A DNA stretch of 64,000 nucleotides from Alteripontixanthobacter maritimus (GTDB lineage: Bacteria > Pseudomonadota > Alphaproteobacteria > Sphingomonadales > Sphingomonadaceae): the NCBI RefSeq assembly GCF_003340475.1, contig NZ_QBKA01000002.1, forward strand, positions 1,001,501-1,065,500. The letters run 5' to 3'. This document shows, piece by piece, positions 30,641-42,885 of this stretch (position 1 is its first letter; each line of letters starts with the position of its first letter). The translations under genes were made by a program, and so were the position numbers. The notes under the pieces were generated by a model. The model saw only the letters and a program-made list of their open reading frames with translations, ran no database searches and was not told where the DNA came from.

Positions 30641-30676
30641 GTATTTGGCCGGCCGCATGCGGGACCGGCCAAATAC
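30641..30676. terminator. Strong hairpin between the M28 peptidase gene and rpoD
   Basis: A perfect 12-bp stem, GTATTTGGCCGG (30641-30652) with CCGGCCAAATAC (30665-30676), encloses a CCGCATGCGG palindrome. It fills the 46-base gap between two convergent stops and can serve both genes. On the minus strand a GTTTTACTT run follows, supporting termination of rpoD. Confidence 0.8.
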
Positions 30677-30683
30677 AGTCTCA

Positions 30684-32669
<1,986 letters not shown>

Positions 32670-32678
32670 AAAATTGTG

Positions 32679-34595
32679 TCAGCCCGTTTCAGTGCCATCC
32701 GCCGTTTCGCCCGGCGAAGGCTCGTCTTGTTCATTTGCGGCCGGACCTGCGGCCCGCCTGCTGCCCATTTCACCGGACCGCGCCGTCAATGCCAGCTTAC
32801 GCTTGAGCAGCCTTTGCTGTTCCGCATAAGCGCCTTCCGGGTCGGTTTCGAACCGCGCGGTTGCCGCTGCGAGCGCGGCATCAAGCGCAGGTCGTTCGAC
32901 CAGCATCGATATGGCTTCGGCCAAGTCTTCGGCTGCGGCTTGCGGATCGGAGCCTTCATCGAGGAAGGCGAAACGGTGTTTATCCGGCGGCGCAGGTGAA
33001 GATATTATACCGGATATGGGCGTAGTGTCATTGGGTTCAAGGAATTCTGCTGCATCCAGCAAAGAATCTATGACCCGCGCCAACGAACGGTCCGCGGCGG
33101 CTAGCTGTTCCAGTGCCTCACCGTGGCGAGCAATCAGGTTCGGACGCATCACCAGCCCTGCAAAAACGGCGGAAGTTAGGCGATCGCGCGCACCACCCTC
33201 GATAATGGCACGCAAGCGGGCCGCCGTATGGGGAGATAATGTGGGGCGTGGCGCAAATGCACCACTTTTCCAGTTACCACGCTGGCGGCCACCCGGCGCG
33301 CCGCCACTTTTCCACTGCCTTTGCGGTCGGGGCGGGTAGGCGAAGGCGGAGAATCGTTCGAGCAATTCGCGTTTATACAGCGCGCGAATGTCCGGATCCT
33401 GGATAGTTTCCACATGGTCCAGCAGGCGTTTTTTCAGCCCCGCCTTTGCTTCTGGCGTTTCGAGCGGCACCGCGTCCTTTTCATGGCTCCACACAATATC
33501 GAGCAAAGTTTCCGGCTGCGCGAGCAAATCCTCCATCGCCTGACTACCGCGTTCCTTGACAAGGTCATCGGGGTCCAGCCCCTGCGGCAGGCGCACGATG
33601 CCGAGCGAGTGGGAAGGGCGCAGCAAGGGTAGCGCGCGAGTGACGGCGCGCATGGCGGCGCGCTGGCCGGCGCCATCGCCATCGAAGCAGACGACAGGCC
33701 GCTCGGTCATCCTCCACAGCAATTCGATCTGCTGTTCGGTCAACGCCGTGCCGAGCGGGGCGACCGCATCCTCGATCCCCGCCGCCGCCAGTGCGATGAC
33801 GTCCATGTAGCCTTCGACCACGACCACGCGGCCGGTCTTGCGGCTTGCGGCGCTGGCGCGGTGAATGTTGTAGAGCGTGCGGCCTTTGTCGAACAACGGA
33901 GTGTCCGGACTGTTCAAATATTTTGGCGCATTCGTATCGGCTTCAAGGATGCGCCCTCCGAACGCGATGACGCGCCCGCGCCGGTCCTCGATCGGCAGCA
34001 TCAGGCGCGCACGGAAACGGTCATAAGGGTCTTTCCCATCCACCGTGATCCGCATCCCAGCCTCGACCAGCATGTCCTCGTCGAATTGGCCCAGAGCGCC
34101 CTTCATCGCCTGCCGTTCGGAGGGCGCGAAACCGAAGCCGAACCGGCGGCAAATCTCGTCCGAGAAGCCGCGCCGCGCCAGATAGGCTCGCGCGTTCGCT
34201 CCCTCGCAGCTGGCCAGATTGCGCGCGAACCAGTCCTGCGCAGCCTGGGTCACATCGTGCAGGCTGGCGCGTTTTTCCGCCTGTTTCGCAGCGCGCGGGT
34301 CGGGAGCGGGGACTTCCATGCCCGCTTCCAGCGCCAGTTCCTTCACCGCATCCATGAACGGCAGACCCTGCTGGTCCGTCAGCCAGCGAATCGCATCCCC
34401 ATGCGCCTCGCAGCCGAAGCAGTGGTAAAACCCCTTCTCGTCATTGACGTAGAAGCTGGGCGTTTTCTCGTCATGGAACGGGCAGCAAGCGCGATATTCC
34501 CGCCCCGCCTTTTGCAACCGAACACCCCGCCCGACCACAGCCGACAGCGTGATCCGGGACCGCAACTCATCCAGCCATTGGGGGGTCAGCGCCAT
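32679..34595 (-). CDS. dnaG: DNA primase
   Basis: Makes RNA primers at the replication fork. The 638-residue protein has the N-terminal zinc-binding domain (CPFHDEKTPSF, later CFGCEAHGDAI), a TOPRIM core with VEGYMDVIAL and the DGDGAGQRAA motif, and a C-terminal helicase-interaction region. It lies directly upstream of rpoD; the classical rpsU-dnaG-rpoD order is kept except that rpsU is absent and replaced by yqeY and a lipoprotein gene. Confidence 0.97.
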   Translation of the reverse strand: MALTPQWLDELRSRITLSAVVGRGVRLQKAGREYRACCPFHDEKTPSFYVNDEKGFYHCFGCEAHGDAIRWLTDQQGLPFMDAVKELALEAGMEVPAPDPRAAKQAEKRASLHDVTQAAQDWFARNLASCEGANARAYLARRGFSDEICRRFGFGFAPSERQAMKGALGQFDEDMLVEAGMRITVDGKDPYDRFRARLMLPIEDRRGRVIAFGGRILEADTNAPKYLNSPDTPLFDKGRTLYNIHRASAASRKTGRVVVVEGYMDVIALAAAGIEDAVAPLGTALTEQQIELLWRMTERPVVCFDGDGAGQRAAMRAVTRALPLLRPSHSLGIVRLPQGLDPDDLVKERGSQAMEDLLAQPETLLDIVWSHEKDAVPLETPEAKAGLKKRLLDHVETIQDPDIRALYKRELLERFSAFAYPPRPQRQWKSGGAPGGRQRGNWKSGAFAPRPTLSPHTAARLRAIIEGGARDRLTSAVFAGLVMRPNLIARHGEALEQLAAADRSLARVIDSLLDAAEFLEPNDTTPISGIISSPAPPDKHRFAFLDEGSDPQAAAEDLAEAISMLVERPALDAALAAATARFETDPEGAYAEQQRLLKRKLALTARSGEMGSRRAAGPAANEQDEPSPGETADGTETG

Positions 34596-34659
34596 GGGCG
34601 CGGTAATGCGCCGGCAGGCCCATTTTTACAAGACGCTACTCCGCCCCAGTCAGAGCAAT

Positions 34660-35397
34660 TCAGGGCGTTTTGTCGCACGCATTCGCAACGCCGGCCTTTG
34701 CCGCTGGATAGGGTCCGGGGCCATTGGCGGTCGTGAAGTTTGCGTCGATCGCATACGCCTCTGCCGGACCGGCGGGCGGCAGTGTGCTTTGCCAGTAGAA
34801 CGTCAGCGGTTCCGCCTGTTCCCACTGGTTGCCGCCAGCACCGGCCTCCACCGACCAGACCAACGCGCCATCGTCGCATGTGACTATTACGTCAGCCTTG
34901 CGCCCGATTGCCGCGATGGCTTCCAGTTTGGAGTAGCCGACCGCGCCGGTGAACCCGTGAGCGGGCCGCGTCATCTTGAAGGCACTGGCGCTTTCGATGT
35001 CGCTGGAATCGTTGCCTTCGCCCGCACCGCTTCCGCCTTCATTGTCCTCGCCCGGATAGACCACGTGGACATAGGTGTAGACAGTACCGTCCGGCGCAGT
35101 CTTGGGATCGCACGGGTCCATGCCGGCGGGGCAGGCGACGAAGCTGCGGATATCGGCGAAGTTGCCTTCCGCGTTGGACAGCGTGCCCATGACTTCAGGA
35201 CCCTGCGGGCCGACGATCTTCGCGCCCAGTTTCAGATCGGCAAAGGCGCCAGCTTCCAGCGCCTGATGCGCGGCCATCTGCTCGCTGGCGGTTTCCGGAG
35301 TATCGAGATCCGCCACGTCTTCATCCGCAGGCTCTCCGCCGCAGGCCGCCAGCAGGGCGAGGGCGGGAAGGGCGGCTGCAAGCTTGATACGGCGCAT
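34660..35397 (-). CDS. Lipoprotein of unknown function
   Basis: A 245-residue lipoprotein: signal MRRIKLAAALPALALLAAC with lipobox LLAAC (Cys19). The mature part starts with an acidic linker (GGEPADEDVADLD) and then a domain I do not recognise, with a WQSTLPPAG stretch near the end. Residues 120-150 are Gly/Ser/Asp-rich. No family assigned. ATG at 35397 fits the signal peptide; an upstream extension exists but is not needed. It lies between yqeY (101 bases) and dnaG (64 bases), same strand. Confidence 0.75.
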   Translation of the reverse strand: MRRIKLAAALPALALLAACGGEPADEDVADLDTPETASEQMAAHQALEAGAFADLKLGAKIVGPQGPEVMGTLSNAEGNFADIRSFVACPAGMDPCDPKTAPDGTVYTYVHVVYPGEDNEGGSGAGEGNDSSDIESASAFKMTRPAHGFTGAVGYSKLEAIAAIGRKADVIVTCDDGALVWSVEAGAGGNQWEQAEPLTFYWQSTLPPAGPAEAYAIDANFTTANGPGPYPAAKAGVANACDKTP

Positions 35398-35498
35398 GGA
35401 AAACTCCTTGAAACAGGTCATTAGCCTCGCACTACCCGCCAAAGCTTGCAACCGTCCTGCCGGTTATCGTTAAGCGAACCGCCGGATTTGGCAGGAGT

Positions 35499-35951
35499 TC
35501 AACCGAAGCTGGCCTTCACCAGACCGCTTGCTTTGCTCATGTCGAGCTGCGCGCCATGGCGGGATTTCAGCTCCGCCATGACCTTGCCCATGTCCTTGAT
35601 ACTGTCCGCACCGATATCGGCTTTCACGGCAGCGATGGCGGCGGCGGTTTCCGCCTCGTCCATACGTGTCGGCAGATAGGTCTCGATCACGCCCAGTTCG
35701 TAACGTTCCTTGTCCGCCAGTTCGGTGCGCCCGCCGTCGTCATACATGGTGATCGATTCGCGGCGCTGTTTCGCCATCTTGGTCAGCACGTCCACCACCA
35801 GCTCGTCGTCCGGCGTATCTTTGGCAGAGGTTCGCAGTTCGATATCGCGATCCTTGATCTTGGCCTGCACCAGCCGGAGCGCGGCGGTGCGTTCCTTGTC
35901 CTTCGCCTTCATGGCGGTGATGGTATCGGCTTTGATGGTATCGCGCAGCAT
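35499..35951 (-). CDS. yqeY: GatB/YqeY domain-containing protein
   Basis: A 150-residue helical protein of the YqeY family (DUF related to the GatB C-terminal tRNA-binding domain). It starts MLRDTIKADTITAMKAKDK and shows LRLVQAKIKDRDIELR and the ending KSRHGAQLDMSKASGLVK. In other bacteria yqeY lies beside rpsU and dnaG, as here. A role in tRNA aminoacylation quality control has been proposed but is not established. It diverges from carA across 134 bases. Confidence 0.9.
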   Translation of the reverse strand: MLRDTIKADTITAMKAKDKERTAALRLVQAKIKDRDIELRTSAKDTPDDELVVDVLTKMAKQRRESITMYDDGGRTELADKERYELGVIETYLPTRMDEAETAAAIAAVKADIGADSIKDMGKVMAELKSRHGAQLDMSKASGLVKASFG

Positions 35952-36085
35952 TGGGAAACGTCCTGTGGATTGACGAAGAATAAGGTTGGCAAAGCCTATG
36001 CGCGCCATTGACGATGGAGGGCAAGGGGCGTAGCCGCCATGCCTTAGCGACATTGCTGGAAAACCCCTTACCCGGAGCGCCCCTG

Positions 36086-37249
36086 ATGGCCGACCCCGTC
36101 TCTAATCTTGCGCAGCCCGAAGGCGCGACGGGATGTCTCGTTCTGGCCGATAGTACGGTGATCTGGGGCGTCGGTTTCGGCGCAGAGGGCGATGCGGTTG
36201 GCGAAGTATGCTTCAACACCGCGATGACCGGCTATCAGGAGGTGTTGACGGATCCCAGCTATGCCGCGCAGATCGTCACCTTCACTTTTCCGCATATCGG
36301 CAATGTCGGTGCGAATGACGAGGATGTGGAAGGCAAGGTGGACGCCGCCATCGGCTGCATCGTGCGCGAACCCGTCACCCCGCACAGCAATTTTCGCGCC
36401 GAGCACGAATTTGCCGAATGGCTGGCCGGGCAGGGCAAGATCGGCCTGTCGGGCGTGGACACCCGCGCGCTGACCCGCCGCATCCGCACCGGCGGCGCAC
36501 CCAATGCCGTCATCGCGCATTCGGCGGACGGCGTGTTCGACATTCCATCACTGCTGAAGCGGGCGCAGGAATGGCCCGGGCTGGAGGGGATGGATCTGGC
36601 CCAGCGCGTCAGCCGTTCGAAGCATGAATGGTGGGAAGGCGGGCCCTGGACGCTAGGCCAGGGCTATGGCCGCGCCAGCAAGGTTGCGCCCAAACACGTG
36701 GTTGCCATCGATTACGGGTCGAAGGACAATATCTTCCGCAATCTGGTAAAGGCCGGCGCGAAGGTGACGGTGGTGCCCGCGCGGACCGACGTGTTCGAAA
36801 TTCTCGCGCTGGAACCGGACGGAATTTTCCTTTCCAACGGCCCCGGCGATCCGGCGGCGACGGGCGAATATGCCGTGCCGACCATCCGCGCGCTGCTCGA
36901 ACGCGATCTGCCGATTTTTGGAATATGCCTGGGCCACCAGCTCCTCGCGCTGGCAGCAGGGGCGAGCACCATCAAGATGCACCAGGGCCACCGCGGCGCG
37001 AACCATCCGGTCAAACGGCTGGAGGACGGCGTGGTGGAGATCACCAGCATGAACCACGGCTTCGCAGTGGATAGCGACACCCTGCCGGACAGTGTGGAGC
37101 CGACCCATGTGTCGCTGTTCGACGGCTCCAATTGCGGGATTGCTTTGAAGGACAAGCGCGCTTTCGGGGTGCAGTATCATCCGGAAGCAAGTCCGGGGCC
37201 GCAGGATAGCTTTTACCTGTTCGAGCGGTTTGTGGGGATGTTGGGGTGA
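36086..37249 (+). CDS. carA: Carbamoyl-phosphate synthase small subunit
   Basis: The glutaminase subunit that supplies ammonia for carbamoyl phosphate in arginine and pyrimidine synthesis. The 387-residue protein has an N-terminal CPSase_sm_chain domain and a class I glutamine amidotransferase domain with Cys281 in GICLGHQ, and His365 and Glu367 in QYHPEA. ATG at 36086 is preferred; an upstream in-frame ATG at 36008 adds unlike residues. The partner carB is 634 bases downstream, split from it by an inserted gene. Confidence 0.97.
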   Translation: MADPVSNLAQPEGATGCLVLADSTVIWGVGFGAEGDAVGEVCFNTAMTGYQEVLTDPSYAAQIVTFTFPHIGNVGANDEDVEGKVDAAIGCIVREPVTPHSNFRAEHEFAEWLAGQGKIGLSGVDTRALTRRIRTGGAPNAVIAHSADGVFDIPSLLKRAQEWPGLEGMDLAQRVSRSKHEWWEGGPWTLGQGYGRASKVAPKHVVAIDYGSKDNIFRNLVKAGAKVTVVPARTDVFEILALEPDGIFLSNGPGDPAATGEYAVPTIRALLERDLPIFGICLGHQLLALAAGASTIKMHQGHRGANHPVKRLEDGVVEITSMNHGFAVDSDTLPDSVEPTHVSLFDGSNCGIALKDKRAFGVQYHPEASPGPQDSFYLFERFVGMLG

Positions 37250-37259
37250 TTATTAACTA

Positions 37260-37883
37260 ATGCTGAGATTTACTACGATTAAGGACGATGTCCTGCTTTC
37301 TCTGTATAAGGCTCTCCTTTCCAGTGACAAACAGGAATACTTTACAGCATCTCAAATATTTCCAAACGTTACGCTATCTATTGGGACGGCGATGGTTAAC
37401 CGGGCATGCAACGCGCTTAGCGAGCAAGATTTTGTTATTGGGTCGAATCAAGGCGAAGATGAATATTTCACGCTTTCTCAAAAAGGGTTCGATAGAGTTG
37501 AAGAACTTTTAGACGCATCGAGTGAAGTGCCTGTGGCGTTTGCCGCAATACCCGCTGCCGGTCGCACCGTAGGGCTAAATCATAATTCAGCAGAAATTGA
37601 AGCAATCTCAGAAGAAATTGACCGAGCAATCGAAATCGCTCGTGCAACAAAGTCGAACTCGTTTAACAGCGATCAACAGTCTCGTGCTGTCGCGAGTTTA
37701 GAATCTGCCGCTGCGCTATGGAAGGCAGCAGAGCTCACAGTTTTTCAGATAAAAGTTGGCATCATTTTTGCAATTGAGGATGCCCAGAAAATCCTGCAGT
37801 CGACGTTTCGTACCGTCAAAGGCCCCCTCTTAGTTGACTTCATAAAAACGGTGCTTCGCAATACAACTGGAATTGATCTTTAA
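37260..37883 (+). CDS. AT-rich accessory protein with winged-helix-like N-terminus, inserted between carA and carB
   Basis: A 207-residue gene of unknown function. Base composition is near 45% GC by eye, against above 60% in flanking carA and carB, and codon use is AT-biased, so recent transfer is likely. Residues 1-80 look like a winged-helix domain (VLLSLYKALL... LSEQDFVIG... YFTLSQKG). After a hinge (AAGRTVGLNHNSAEIEA) comes a helical region with an amphipathic C-terminus. The hinge motif recalls a family of accessory wHTH proteins with a helical effector-like tail; that is from memory. It starts 10 bases after carA and ends directly before the carB ATG. Confidence 0.7.
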   Translation: MLRFTTIKDDVLLSLYKALLSSDKQEYFTASQIFPNVTLSIGTAMVNRACNALSEQDFVIGSNQGEDEYFTLSQKGFDRVEELLDASSEVPVAFAAIPAAGRTVGLNHNSAEIEAISEEIDRAIEIARATKSNSFNSDQQSRAVASLESAAALWKAAELTVFQIKVGIIFAIEDAQKILQSTFRTVKGPLLVDFIKTVLRNTTGIDL

Positions 37884-40800
37884 ATGTCCAAACGCACTGA
37901 CATTTCCTCCATCCTCGTCATTGGCGCTGGTCCCATCATTATTGGGCAGGCGTGCGAGTTCGATTACTCCGGTACGCAGGCGATCAAGGCTTTGAAGGAG
38001 GAGGGCTACCGCGTCGTCCTCGTCAATTCCAACCCGGCCACCATCATGACCGATCCGGAATTTGCCGATGCCACCTATATCGAACCGATCACGCCAGAAA
38101 TCGTCGAGAAGATCATCGCCAAGGAGACCGCCGCGTTTCCTGGTGGTTGGGCGGTGCTGCCCACGATGGGTGGGCAGACGGCGCTGAATTGCGCGCTGTC
38201 GCTCGACAAAATGGGCGTGTTCGAGAAATACGGCGTGCAGATGATCGGCGCGGATGCGGAAGCTATCGACAAGGCCGAGGACCGCGAGAAATTCCGCGAC
38301 GCGATGGATTCCATCGGTCTCGAAAGCGCGCGCAGCGGTATCGCGCATTCAGTCGAGCAGGCTTATGAGGTGCTGGAACGCACCCATCTGCCCGCCATCA
38401 TCCGCCCCAGCTTTACCCTTGGCGGCACCGGCGGCGGCATCGCCTACAACCGCACCGAATTCGAACGCATCGTGCGCGAAGGCATCGACGCCAGCCCCAC
38501 CGACGAGGTGCTGATCGAGGAATCGCTGCTCGGTTGGAAAGAATTCGAGATGGAAGTCGTCCGCGACCGGAACGACAATTGCATCATCATCTGCGCCATC
38601 GAAAACGTCGATCCGATGGGCGTGCACACCGGCGATTCCATCACCGTGGCCCCGGCGTTGACGCTGACGGACAAGGAATACCAGATCATGCGGAACGCCA
38701 GCATCGCGGTGCTGCGCGAAATCGGCGTGGAAACCGGCGGATCGAACGTGCAGTTTGCGGTCAATCCCGCCGATGGGCGCCTGATCGTGATCGAGATGAA
38801 CCCGCGCGTTTCGCGCAGCTCCGCGCTGGCGTCCAAGGCCACCGGCTTCCCTATCGCGCGCGTCGCGGCGAAGCTGGCGGTGGGGTACACGCTGGACGAG
38901 ATCGAGAACGAGATCACCGGCGCCACGCCCGCCAGTTTCGAACCCACGCTGGACTATGTCGTCACGAAGATCCCACGCTTCGCCTTCGAGAAGTTCAAGG
39001 GCGCGAAGAACGAACTTGCGACCGCGATGAAATCCGTTGGCGAGGTGATGGCCATCGGCCGCAGCTTTGCCGAAAGTATGCAAAAGGCGTTGCGCGGTCT
39101 GGAAACCGGGCTCGACGGATTCAACCGCGTGACCGAACTGGAAGGCGTCAGCCGCGAGGTCATCACCGCCGCGCTCGCCAAGCGGACGCCGGACCGAATC
39201 CTGCAAGTCGGGCAGGCCTTCCGCGAAGGCTTCACGGTGGACGAAATCAACCAGATCACTGGCTACGACAAGTGGTTCCTGCGCCAGATCGAGGCGATCA
39301 TCGCCGAGGAAGCGCGCATCGGCAGCGACGGCCTGCCGCGCGATGCGGTAAACATGCGGCGGCTGAAAGCGATGGGCTTCTCCGACAAGCGCCTCGCCAC
39401 GCTGGCCGCGCGCTCCGTCCATGTGGCGGGCGGTCTGGGCGAAACGCAGGCCCGCCGTTCCGGCCTGCTGCACGACGCAATGCGCGCCATGGCGGGCGCC
39501 ACCAGCGAGGAGGAAGTGCGCGATCTGCGCCGCAAGCTGGGCGTGAACCCCGTATTCAAGCGCATCGACAGCTGCGCCGCCGAGTTCGAGGCGATCACGC
39601 CCTACATGTACTCGACCTACGATGCGCCGACCTTCGGCGAGTCCGAGAACGAAGCCATGCCGTCCGACCGGCGCAAGATCGTGATCCTGGGTGGTGGACC
39701 CAACCGCATCGGGCAGGGTATCGAATTCGACTATTGCTGCGTCCATGCCTGCTTCGCCCTCGAAGAAGCCGGGTTCGAAACCATCATGGTGAACTGCAAC
39801 CCCGAAACCGTCAGCACGGATTACGACACGTCCGACCGGCTGTATTTCGAACCCCTGACCGCCGAAGACGTCTTGGAAATCTTGCGCGTCGAACAGGAAA
39901 ACGGCGAGCTGGTCGGCGTTATCGTCCAGTTCGGCGGGCAGACGCCGCTCAAGCTGGCGCAGGCGCTGGAAGATGCCGGCATTCCCATCCTCGGTACTTC
40001 GCCCGACGCCATCGACCTTGCCGAAGACCGCGAACGCTTCGCCAGACTGGTCGCCAAGCTCAAGTTGAAGCAGCCGGAAAACGGTATCGCCAAAAGCCGG
40101 GATGAAGCCGCCGCCGCCGCCGCGCGCATTGGCTATCCCGTCCTACTGCGCCCTTCCTATGTTCTTGGCGGCCGCGCGATGGAGATTGTGGACAGCGAAG
40201 CGCAGCTCGACAACTACATCGCCACTGCCGTCAATGTTTCGGGACAGAGCCCGGTGCTGGTCGACCAGTATCTGCGCGACGCGGTGGAATGCGATGTGGA
40301 CGCGCTTTGCGATGGCGAAACCGTCGTGATCGCGGGCGTCATGCAGCATATCGAGGAAGCGGGCGTGCATTCGGGTGACAGCGCCTGCACCATCCCGCCA
40401 TACAGCCTGCCGCCCGAAATCGTCGCGGAGATGGAACGGCAGGCAGAGGCGCTGGCGCTTGCGCTGGGTGTTGTTGGCCTGATGAACGTGCAGTTCGCTG
40501 TTAAAGATGGCGAGGTTTACCTGATCGAGGTCAACCCGCGCGCCAGCCGCACGGTGCCGTTCGTCGCCAAAGCTATCGGCCAACCCATCGCCAAGATCGC
40601 GGCACGTTTGATGGCGGGCGAGAGCCTCGACGCATTTCCGCCGATTATCCGCGAACTGGATTATATGGCAGTGAAAGAAGCAGTGTTCCCCTTCGCCCGC
40701 TTCCCCGGCAGCGACCCCGTGCTGACACCGGAAATGAAATCTACCGGCGAAGTCATGGGCATCGACGCCGATTTCGCCACGGCGTTCTTCAAGTCGCAGC

Positions 40801-41231
40801 TTGGGGCAGGCGTGAAGTTGCCGGAAGACGGCATGGTTTTCGTGTCGGTGAAGGATGGCGACAAGCCGGTGATTGTGCCCGCGGTCCAGATGCTGGTCGA
40901 CAAGGGGTTCACCATTTGCGCCACCGGAGGGACCGAAACCTACCTCACCGAACAGGGCTTGCCGGTGCGCCGGGTGAACAAGGTTGCCGAGGGGCGCCCG
41001 CACATCGTCGATACCATTATCGACGGCGAAATCGCGCTTATCTTCAACACCACCGAAGGCTGGCAGAGCCTGATGGACAGCAAATCCATCCGCGCTTCGG
41101 CGCTGGAGGCGAAGGTGCCATACTACACGACAGCCGCCGCCAGCCTCGCCGCGGCGAACGCGATTGCGCATACCGGACTGGCACAGCTTGAAGTTCGCTC
41201 GCTTCAGGACTATTATAGCTCCCGAAACTAG
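37884..41231 (+). CDS. carB: Carbamoyl-phosphate synthase large subunit
   Basis: The 1115-residue synthetase with two ATP-grasp halves, an oligomerisation domain, and a C-terminal MGS-like allosteric domain (last ~140 residues). Both halves carry the [15 protein letters not shown]-like motif: [15 protein letters not shown] near residue 12 and [15 protein letters not shown] near 605. The ATG is immediately after the stop of the inserted gene, with its Shine-Dalgarno in that gene's last codons, so carB translation now depends on the newcomer or is coupled to it. Confidence 0.97.
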   Translation: MSKRTDISSILVIGAGPIIIGQACEFDYSGTQAIKALKEEGYRVVLVNSNPATIMTDPEFADATYIEPITPEIVEKIIAKETAAFPGGWAVLPTMGGQTALNCALSLDKMGVFEKYGVQMIGADAEAIDKAEDREKFRDAMDSIGLESARSGIAHSVEQAYEVLERTHLPAIIRPSFTLGGTGGGIAYNRTEFERIVREGIDASPTDEVLIEESLLGWKEFEMEVVRDRNDNCIIICAIENVDPMGVHTGDSITVAPALTLTDKEYQIMRNASIAVLREIGVETGGSNVQFAVNPADGRLIVIEMNPRVSRSSALASKATGFPIARVAAKLAVGYTLDEIENEITGATPASFEPTLDYVVTKIPRFAFEKFKGAKNELATAMKSVGEVMAIGRSFAESMQKALRGLETGLDGFNRVTELEGVSREVITAALAKRTPDRILQVGQAFREGFTVDEINQITGYDKWFLRQIEAIIAEEARIGSDGLPRDAVNMRRLKAMGFSDKRLATLAARSVHVAGGLGETQARRSGLLHDAMRAMAGATSEEEVRDLRRKLGVNPVFKRIDSCAAEFEAITPYMYSTYDAPTFGESENEAMPSDRRKIVILGGGPNRIGQGIEFDYCCVHACFALEEAGFETIMVNCNPETVSTDYDTSDRLYFEPLTAEDVLEILRVEQENGELVGVIVQFGGQTPLKLAQALEDAGIPILGTSPDAIDLAEDRERFARLVAKLKLKQPENGIAKSRDEAAAAAARIGYPVLLRPSYVLGGRAMEIVDSEAQLDNYIATAVNVSGQSPVLVDQYLRDAVECDVDALCDGETVVIAGVMQHIEEAGVHSGDSACTIPPYSLPPEIVAEMERQAEALALALGVVGLMNVQFAVKDGEVYLIEVNPRASRTVPFVAKAIGQPIAKIAARLMAGESLDAFPPIIRELDYMAVKEAVFPFARFPGSDPVLTPEMKSTGEVMGIDADFATAFFKSQLGAGVKLPEDGMVFVSVKDGDKPVIVPAVQMLVDKGFTICATGGTETYLTEQGLPVRRVNKVAEGRPHIVDTIIDGEIALIFNTTEGWQSLMDSKSIRASALEAKVPYYTTAAASLAAANAIAHTGLAQLEVRSLQDYYSSRN

Positions 41232-41354
41232 TGCTTCCCCTCTCTTTCCGGAAATTCTGATGCCGCTTCTACAGATGCGGCACCGGCTCCCGGATTGTTG
41301 CCGTTCGACGCGGATACGGGGCCGGGGGCGCGATGGGAAGAAAGTGGTTTACCG

Positions 41355-41822
41355 ATGGAAAAAGTCCCGATGCTCGCCGAGGGCTACGAAAAGCTGACGG
41401 CCGATTTGAAGGCCTTCCGCGCCGAGCGTCCAAAGGTGGTGGACGCTATCGAGGAAGCGCGCGCGCATGGCGATCTTTCCGAAAACGCGGAATATCACGC
41501 GGCCAAGGAACGCCAGGGCCATATCGAGATGTCGATCGCCGATATCGAGGACAAGGTGAGCCGCGCACAGATTATCGATCCGACGACCCTGTCGGGCGAC
41601 AAGATCGTTTTCGGCGCCACCGTGACGCTGCTGGATGACGACGATAAGCCGGTGAAGTACCAAATCGTGGGCCAGACCGAAGCGGATGCCAATAAGGGTC
41701 GGATCAGCTACAACTCGCCGCTCGGCCGAGCATTGATCGGCAAGGCAAAGGGTGATGAAGTCGAAGTGACCGTGCCGGCGGGCGACAAGTTCTACCTGGT
41801 GAAACAGGTCGACTATATCTGA
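41355..41822 (+). CDS. greA: Transcription elongation factor GreA
   Basis: Rescues backtracked RNA polymerase by stimulating transcript cleavage. The 155-residue protein has the N-terminal coiled coil (about 10-75) with the tip [15 protein letters not shown] holding the acidic Asp and Glu residues, and a C-terminal FKBP-like domain ending in [18 protein letters not shown] at 41355 is the family start; an upstream ATG at 41295 is not. It follows carB by 123 bases, in the common alphaproteobacterial carAB-greA order. Confidence 0.96.
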   Translation: MEKVPMLAEGYEKLTADLKAFRAERPKVVDAIEEARAHGDLSENAEYHAAKERQGHIEMSIADIEDKVSRAQIIDPTTLSGDKIVFGATVTLLDDDDKPVKYQIVGQTEADANKGRISYNSPLGRALIGKAKGDEVEVTVPAGDKFYLVKQVDYI

Positions 41823-41923
41823 TCATGGAGCAGGATTTGGCGCGGCCCCGGAACGCTAACGCGCTGGGTTTGCGTTACCTGGCTTGAGTTCCATTTTTCG
41901 CCGACACTCGGTCGCTTGCGGGA

Positions 41924-42163
41924 TTAACCTGTTGGGTTTGCTGGATCGAGCAATTCGTGCAGCGGCACGATAACATACTTCATTTCTGCGTCGTCCACGG
42001 TGCGCTGGGCGTTGGCACGCCAAGCATTCTCGGCCCCGTCATAATCACTGTAAACGCCGGCGACATGGATGCTTTCAGGGTCCTGGAACTTGATCCGCCG
42101 CGGGTCCGCAACTCGGCCACCCATGACAAGATAGAGGGTCTGGTCGGTCTTTTTCTCGGCCAC
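41924..42163 (-). CDS. DUF4170 family protein
   Basis: A 79-residue protein. It contains LYLVMGGRV, DLIHVAGVYSDYDGAENAWRANAQRTVDDAEMRYV-like residues (here ESIHVAGVYSDYDGAENAW) and a PLHELLDP end, characteristic of DUF4170, a small alphaproteobacterial family of unknown function. The start is GTG at 42163 behind AGGGA at 8-base spacing; an upstream ATG at 42232 lacks this element and adds unlike residues. Confidence 0.85.
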   Translation of the reverse strand: MAEKKTDQTLYLVMGGRVADPRRIKFQDPESIHVAGVYSDYDGAENAWRANAQRTVDDAEMKYVIVPLHELLDPANPTG

Positions 42164-42213
42164 GGTAAAATTCCCTGTTTCGGCGTTGTCGGTTTCCTGG
42201 GTCGCCCATAAAG

Positions 42214-42250
42214 AAAGCGACGCAGCAGGCAAACCCCGCTGCGCCGCTTT
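42214..42250. terminator. Terminator-like hairpin after the 42280-42828 gene
   Basis: AAAGCG-A-CGCAGC (42214-42226) pairs with GCTGCG-C-CGCTTT (42238-42250) with one mismatch, and both flanks carry T-runs in their own transcription direction. It lies 30 bases beyond the stop of the minus-strand stress-protein gene and upstream of the DUF4170 start. Confidence 0.7.
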
Positions 42251-42279
42251 TCTGGCGTTTAAGTTATCAACCGCCGCGT

Positions 42280-42828
42280 TTAGCCGGGCAGACGAGCGCG
42301 CAAGTCGCGATAGGCGCGGCTTGCACGGCGCGCGGCCTTACGGCTGACAAACTTCGCGTCGTCATTGCGCTGGGCCGCCCCGGTGGAGATCGTGCGTTTG
42401 GCCTTGCGCGCTGAGTGTGCCACGGTATCGCCGAGGTTCTCGACCTTCACGCCGCCCGCACGGGCCACGTCGCCCGCGCTGTCGAACAGACCGCCAGCAT
42501 AAGCGAGACCCATTTCGGTCGCGTAAGTGGCAAAAGCGCTTGCCTTGCGGCCAGCCTGCGCCCCGACGCGGCGGCCTGGACGCGTCATGGCGCCAATAGC
42601 GAGACCGAGTACGGCCACACCAGCGATTGTCGCTATTGGATAGGCTTTCACAAACTCGGTTGCGGTATCGCCTGCTTCACGAGCGCGGTCGGCGAATGTC
42701 CGTTCTTCGTTTCGACGTTCCCCGCTCTCGATCTTGTTGCGGAGAACTTCGCGCTTCTCGCGTTTTACTTCTTCCGGGGTCTGGGCCGTGGCGTCGTCGA
42801 CGTGATCGATGGTTTCCTGGTCTGACAT
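42280..42828 (-). CDS. YqjD/ElaB-like membrane protein
   Basis: A 182-residue protein with a charged N-terminal helix (residues 1-58, rich in Glu, Lys, Arg), one membrane segment (FVKAYPIATIAGVAVLGLAIGAM, about 59-81) preceded by the KAYP motif often seen in ElaB/YqjD proteins, and a basic Ala/Arg-rich C-terminus. YqjD-type proteins bind ribosomes or tether them at the membrane in stationary phase in enterobacteria; that function is not shown here. It is the last gene of a four-gene minus-strand cluster. Confidence 0.65.
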   Translation of the reverse strand: MSDQETIDHVDDATAQTPEEVKREKREVLRNKIESGERRNEERTFADRAREAGDTATEFVKAYPIATIAGVAVLGLAIGAMTRPGRRVGAQAGRKASAFATYATEMGLAYAGGLFDSAGDVARAGGVKVENLGDTVAHSARKAKRTISTGAAQRNDDAKFVSRKAARRASRAYRDLRARLPG

Positions 42829-42885
42829 GGGTGTTCTCCGTAAAATTCAAAATTGGCAAAATGTTTCTCGCGCAGACGAGTTTCC

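Noticed and set aside
38349-39746. 465-codon minus-strand open frame inside carB
   Set aside because: It is antisense to the carB ATP-grasp core and rich in His, Asp and Arg as expected from reading GC-rich codons backwards.
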